From positions 124,001 to 188,000 of the forward strand of contig NZ_SELS01000003.1 of NCBI RefSeq assembly GCF_004197395.1: 64,000 nucleotides of DNA, written 5' to 3'. This document shows positions 60,098 to 64,000 of this stretch, in pieces (the first letter of the stretch is position 1; each line of letters begins with the position of its first letter). The DNA is from Paraburkholderia sp. UYCP14C. GTDB lineage: Bacteria; Pseudomonadota; Gammaproteobacteria; Burkholderiales; Burkholderiaceae. The translations under genes and the position numbers were made by a program. Below the pieces are notes generated by a model. It ran no database searches. It saw only the letters and a list, made by a program, of their open reading frames with translations, and was not told where the DNA came from.

Positions 60098-62473
60098 TTA
60101 CTCGTCGATGCCACCGGCGGCCGGCTGGCGCGGTGACGCATTCTGGACGCTGTCCTCGCGAGATGGCGCAGCGACGGTCGGCGTCGGCTCGCTCGCGGGA
60201 CGGGGTTTGTGCGGGGCGCCGGATGAACGCGGCGTGGATTTCTTTGCCGCGGCCGAAGCCGAAGCGGGCTTGGGCGCCGACGCAGCGCGCGCCGCGGTGG
60301 CCGTTGCCGCGGCTGGCGCGGTAGCCGGCGCTGCCGCCACGGCGCCAGCCGATGCCGCCACCGGCCCAGACGCGCCAATTGCGCCCGAAGCCGCAACCGC
60401 CGCCGACGCACCGGAGGCCGCCGCGGCCACCGCCGGCAGCGCTCCCGGCAGTGCCTTAAAGCCCGCCGCGATCTTGAGCGATTGAGCGCCATCATGCAAT
60501 GCGGGCATATCGCCGACCTGCGGCGCGGATGCTTCGACCGTGGTCGATGCCGCTGCCGTCACGGCCGCTTCCTCCGCGCCGGGTTTGTTCTTGCCGATCA
60601 GGTAATAGTCGAGCACCTTACGCGCGATCGGACCGGCCGACTCCGCGCCCCAGCCGCCGTTTTCGACGATCAGCGCGAGGGCGATCTTCGGTTGTTCGAC
60701 CGGCGCGAACGCGATGAACAACGCGTGATCGCGCAGATTCTCGGGGATCGCGTGCCCCTTGTAGTTCGCGCCCTGCAGCGAGTACACCTGCGCGGTACCG
60801 GTCTTGCCCGCCGCCTGGTACGGCGCGCCCGCGAACACCTTGGCCGCCGTGCCGTTCGTTACGACGCCTTCCATCGCACGCTTGATGAAGTCGATGTCCT
60901 GCTGCTTGACCGCGATCTTGTCGCTCGGATCGCGCACCACCGGCCGGGTTTCCTTCGAGATCGGATTTTCGATGTCGCGCACGAGGTGCGGTTTCATCAC
61001 GACGCCGTTGTTCGCGAGCGTTGCGGTGGCGTGCGCGAGCTGCAGGATCGTGTACGAGTTGTAGCCCTGGCCGATGCCGAGGCTGACCGTCTCGCCTTCG
61101 TACCACTTCTGCTGCTCAGGGCGGCGATACGCGTGGCGCTTCCAGTCGGTCGACGGCAGGATGCCCTTCGCTTCGCCGGCGATGTCGATGCCGGTGATCT
61201 GCCCGAAGCCCCACGGCTTCATGAAGTTCGCGATGTTGTTGACGCCCAGATCGTGCGCGAGCATGTAGAAGTACGTGTCGTTCGACACGACGATCGCGCG
61301 GTTCATGTCGACCCAGCCTTGGCCCGAGCGCACGTCGTTGCGGAACGTGTGGCCGCCGAACGTGTAGTAACCGGGGTCCTGGAAACCCCAGCCCGGCGTG
61401 CGCTTGTGCAGCGTCAGCGCGGCGAGCGCCATGAACGGCTTGTAGGTCGAGCCCGGCGGATAGGTGCCGTGCAGCGGTCGGTTCAACAGCGGATGGTCGG
61501 GCGAGTTGTTCAGCTCGTCCCAGGTCTGCTGGTCGATGCCGTCGACGAAGGAATTCGGGTCGAAGCTCGGCGCCGACACGAACGCGAGCACGTCGCCGGT
61601 GGACGGCTCGATCGCGACGAGGGCGCCGCGGTGTCCGGCGAACGCCTGCTCGGCGACCTGCTGCAGACCGATGTCGAGCGACAGCACGAGGTTGTTGCCC
61701 GGCGTCGCCTGGGTGCGTGACATCGTGCGCACGGGGCGGCCGCCCGCCGTCACCTCGACTTCCTCGAAGCCGGTCTGGCCGTGCAGCTCGGTCTCGTAGC
61801 TCTGCTCGACGCCGATCTTGCCGATGTAATCGGTGCCCTTGTAGTTGTTCGCGTCCAGACGCGGATCATAGTGATCCGGATCGCTGTCGTTCTGATCGCT
61901 CGCGTCGTCGATGCGGTCCTGGTCGCGCTGCGAAATCCGTCCGATGTAGCCGATCACGTGCGCGGCCGTCGGCCCGAGCGGGTACTGGCGGAATAGCCGC
62001 GCGCGCACTTCGACGCCGGGAAAGCGGAAGCGCTGCGCGGTGAAGCGCGCGACTTCGTCGTCGGTCAGGCGCGTGCGGATCGGCAGACTTTCGAAGTTCT
62101 TCGAGTCTTCCTGCAGCTTCTTGAAGCGGCGGCGGTCGCGCGCGTCGATCGACACGACGGTGGCGAGGTTGTCGATCACGTTTTCGAGCGTGTCGTTCAG
62201 CTTCGACGGCGTGATTTCGAGCGTATAGGCCGAGTAGTTCTTCGCGAGCACGACGCCGTTGCGGTCGGTGATGATGCCGCGGTTCGGCACGATCGGCGCG
62301 ACGGAGATGCGGTTTTCATCGGCTTGCAGCGAGTACTTGCTGTAGTGCCAGACCTGCAGGAACAGGAAGCGGAAGCCGATCAGCCCGAAGCAGACGAACA
62401 CGAACAGGCCCGCCGCCGCGACGCGCAGGCGGAATTTCGTGAGCTGCTGTTGAGTGTCCTTGAATTCGGTCAT
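60098..62473 (-). CDS. mrdA: Penicillin-binding protein 2 with long low-complexity tail
   Basis: A 791-residue transpeptidase of the elongation machinery. One membrane anchor (about 17-38), a dimerisation/pedestal domain, then the transpeptidase with SxxK in STYKPF, SxN-type SND in VVSNDTYFYMLA and KTG in AAGKTGTAQVY. After the usual end near YYLIGKNKPG, about 155 extra residues follow. They are rich in Ala, Ser and Pro and contain almost no aromatic residues. ATG 62473 is chosen (MTEFKDTQQQL). It is in the mreC-mreD-mrdA-rodA operon. Confidence 0.96.
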   Translation of the reverse strand: MTEFKDTQQQLTKFRLRVAAAGLFVFVCFGLIGFRFLFLQVWHYSKYSLQADENRISVAPIVPNRGIITDRNGVVLAKNYSAYTLEITPSKLNDTLENVIDNLATVVSIDARDRRRFKKLQEDSKNFESLPIRTRLTDDEVARFTAQRFRFPGVEVRARLFRQYPLGPTAAHVIGYIGRISQRDQDRIDDASDQNDSDPDHYDPRLDANNYKGTDYIGKIGVEQSYETELHGQTGFEEVEVTAGGRPVRTMSRTQATPGNNLVLSLDIGLQQVAEQAFAGHRGALVAIEPSTGDVLAFVSAPSFDPNSFVDGIDQQTWDELNNSPDHPLLNRPLHGTYPPGSTYKPFMALAALTLHKRTPGWGFQDPGYYTFGGHTFRNDVRSGQGWVDMNRAIVVSNDTYFYMLAHDLGVNNIANFMKPWGFGQITGIDIAGEAKGILPSTDWKRHAYRRPEQQKWYEGETVSLGIGQGYNSYTILQLAHATATLANNGVVMKPHLVRDIENPISKETRPVVRDPSDKIAVKQQDIDFIKRAMEGVVTNGTAAKVFAGAPYQAAGKTGTAQVYSLQGANYKGHAIPENLRDHALFIAFAPVEQPKIALALIVENGGWGAESAGPIARKVLDYYLIGKNKPGAEEAAVTAAASTTVEASAPQVGDMPALHDGAQSLKIAAGFKALPGALPAVAAAASGASAAVAASGAIGASGPVAASAGAVAAAPATAPAAATATAARAASAPKPASASAAAKKSTPRSSGAPHKPRPASEPTPTVAAPSREDSVQNASPRQPAAGGIDE

Positions 62474-62552
62474 GCGATTCTGCAAAAGGCCGGCATGCGG
62501 CCATCAAGAGTGTGCGCCCAAACCGGCCGCGGCCGGTGGGCCCGATGCGGGA

Positions 62553-63065
62553 TCAAATGGGGCGCGTATCGTCCGGGTCGGCGGGGCGGCGCTGCGGCAT
62601 CAGCAGCAGGATGCTCGCGATCGGCCACAGCGCGGCTTCGACGAAACCGTCGATCAGGTAACTCCAGCCCGGAAACGCCGCGCCGGTCAATAACCGGATC
62701 ACGAACGGCACCAGTTGCGCGACGACGAGCAGCGGCATCACCGCGAACGTTTGCACGCCGAGCGACATCCACAGCACGCGGCGGTGAATCGTGATCGCGC
62801 CGTACGACAGCAGCGTGTACGCGAGCGCGTGCTCGCCGAGCAGGCTCGCGTTGTGCACGTCCATCAGCAGGCCGAGCATGAACGCGATGCCCATGCCGAC
62901 CTTGCGCGGCTGATGCACGTTCCAGAACAGCAGCACGAGCGCGACAAAATCGGGTACGCCGGCGAGACGTCCCCACGGCATAAGGTTCAGCAGGAACGCG
63001 GAGGCGAGGCTGAACGCGATGAAGTACGGATTGACCGGCTGCAGGATGTATTGCGGGCGATTCAT
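62553..63065 (-). CDS. mreD: Rod shape-determining protein MreD
   Basis: A 170-residue inner-membrane protein with about five membrane segments. MNRPQYILQPVNPYFIAFSL, then NLMPWGRLAGVPDFVALVLLFW and GMGIAFMLGLLMDVHNASLLGEHAL, are characteristic of beta-proteobacterial MreD. The ATG overlaps the mreC stop (ATGA). It is part of the elongasome that links MreB to cell-wall synthesis. Confidence 0.95.
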   Translation of the reverse strand: MNRPQYILQPVNPYFIAFSLASAFLLNLMPWGRLAGVPDFVALVLLFWNVHQPRKVGMGIAFMLGLLMDVHNASLLGEHALAYTLLSYGAITIHRRVLWMSLGVQTFAVMPLLVVAQLVPFVIRLLTGAAFPGWSYLIDGFVEAALWPIASILLLMPQRRPADPDDTRPI

Positions 63066-64000
63066 GGCTGAGCCCCCGGCTCGGCTTGCGGCTTGGCGTT
63101 CTTCGCGGCGGCCGGCTTGTCGGCTTTCCTGTCGGCTGCGGGCTTTTCGGACTTCTTGTCGGCGGCGGCCTTTTCGGGCTTTTTGTCGGCGGTGGCTTTC
63201 GCCGGCGCCTTTTCCGTGGATTTTGCCGCGGGTTTCTCGGTCGCGGCTTTGTCGGCGGCCTTCGTGTCGGCTGGCTTGGCGGCGGATTTGTCGGCCGCGC
63301 CCTTGCCGTCTGCGGCTTTGGCGCCCTTCTTCGCTTTCAAGTCCTTCGCGACGGTCGCCGCGTCGGGTTCGTCAGCCGGGCGCGGCGGCGCGGTGTTCTG
63401 GACGTGCAGCACGAGCACCTGATGCGCGCCGCGTACCGCCGCGACGGGCAGACTGACCACGCGCGCGAACGCGGTGTCGGCCTGCTTGTCGACGCGCACG
63501 ACCTTCGCGACCGGCAGCCCCGGCGGATATACGCCGTCGAGACCGCTCGTGACGAGTTCGTCGCCGGACTGCACGTCGGCGCTGATCGGCACGAAGCGCA
63601 GATCGAGCGTGTCGCCCTTCGGCGTGCCGTAGATCACGCTGCGCAAGCCGGTGCGCAGGATTTCGACCGGCACGGCCTGGTCCTTGTCCGTCAGCAGCGT
63701 GACTTCGGCCTGCAGCGGGAACACCCGTGTGACCTGGCCGATCACGCCGTCTTCGTCGACGACCGGCGAGCCGTTCTGGATGCCTTGCTGCGCGCCGCGT
63801 CCGATCACGACCTTCTGCGTGAACGGATCGCGCGTGTCGTACTGGATTTCGGCGGGCAGCGAATGCGTGGTCAGCTGCTGCGATAGTTGCATCAGCGCGC
63901 GCAGATGATTATTTTCGGCAGCGAGCGACGCGGCCGTGTTGGCCTGCTGCGACAACTGCAAATCCTTCGCGCGCAGCTTCGCGTTTTCGTCGCGCAGCGT
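63062..64000 (-). CDS. mreC: Rod shape-determining protein MreC, 5' end beyond window
   Basis: The frame is open to the right edge, so the N-terminal membrane anchor is missing from view. The visible part starts in a coiled coil (LRDENAKLRAKDLQLSQQ, then AAENNHLRALMQL) and continues with the two beta domains (KVVIGRGAQQGIQNGSPVVDEDGVIGQVTRV, ADVQSGDELVTSGLDGVYPPGLPVAKV). After the family core comes a long Lys/Ala/Asp-rich tail of about 115 residues with repeats near ADKKSEKPAADRK. It acts in the periplasm as scaffold of the elongasome. Confidence 0.95.
   Translation of the reverse strand, partial: TLRDENAKLRAKDLQLSQQANTAASLAAENNHLRALMQLSQQLTTHSLPAEIQYDTRDPFTQKVVIGRGAQQGIQNGSPVVDEDGVIGQVTRVFPLQAEVTLLTDKDQAVPVEILRTGLRSVIYGTPKGDTLDLRFVPISADVQSGDELVTSGLDGVYPPGLPVAKVVRVDKQADTAFARVVSLPVAAVRGAHQVLVLHVQNTAPPRPADEPDAATVAKDLKAKKGAKAADGKGAADKSAAKPADTKAADKAATEKPAAKSTEKAPAKATADKKPEKAAADKKSEKPAADRKADKPAAAKNAKPQAEPGAQP

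Overview
The window is about 64 kb of GC-rich DNA from a Burkholderia/Paraburkholderia-type beta-proteobacterium, most likely the main chromosome near its replication-gene cluster. The evidence is the order mnmE - yidC - yidD - rnpA - rpmH (minus strand) facing dnaA - dnaN - gyrB (plus strand), the protein sequences, and the strong G/C third-codon bias. No organism name was given, so the genus is an inference.

Layout. 1-8 kb: the end of an AraH-like sugar permease gene, small exported or membrane proteins, a HIT protein, a GlxA-type regulator, an SDR oxidoreductase, an orphan WspR-like response regulator with a degenerate GGDEF motif (AGEKF), and a tyrosine-recombinase gene that has lost its catalytic tyrosine region. 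That recombinase lies next to the 3' end of mnmE, a known integration site for genomic islands. 8-20 kb: the housekeeping core mnmE, a small HTH regulator, yidC, yidD, rnpA, rpmH, then dnaA, dnaN and gyrB. The spacer after gyrB carries two perfect DnaA boxes and an AT-rich stretch. 20-28 kb: a Rob-like AraC regulator divergent from eutBC (ethanolamine ammonia-lyase), a Cd/Zn P-type ATPase with a pure (Asp-His)16 tract divergent from its MerR-type regulator, then a tiny zinc-ribbon protein and the RNA helicase dbpA.

28-41 kb: accessory metabolism and signalling. This includes a PLP aminotransferase, an orphan amino-acid binding protein, an AraC regulator, a LysE exporter, a membrane diguanylate cyclase with an intact GGEEF, tRNA-Lys(CTT), a PaaI-type thioesterase followed by a patatin-like lipase, a D-2-hydroxyacid dehydrogenase, pckG and a LysR regulator. 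41-54.7 kb: topB, a thioredoxin-like protein and dprA on the minus strand; then def, fmt, a LysE-family exporter, htpX, rsmB, a DUF4390-type exported protein, and an NtrY-like kinase with a short NtrX-like regulator on the plus strand. The last four of these overlap or abut. 54.8-64 kb: tRNA-Phe, the queuosine genes queC-queE-queD, an HpaI-type aldolase overlapping a Sel1-repeat protein, and the cell-shape operon mreC-mreD-mrdA-rodA on the minus strand, cut by the window end inside mreC.

Most of the window is conserved core DNA. I did not find a convincing new multi-gene system. The observations most worth a second look are the degenerate WspR-like protein that keeps its c-di-GMP inhibitory site, the tyrosine-less integrase at the mnmE attachment site, the (Asp-His)16 hexamer repeat, the origin-like spacer after gyrB with mirrored codon-composition shifts on both sides, and an apparent C-A mismatch in the tRNA-Phe acceptor stem. 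No rRNA genes, CRISPR arrays or complete insertion sequences were seen.
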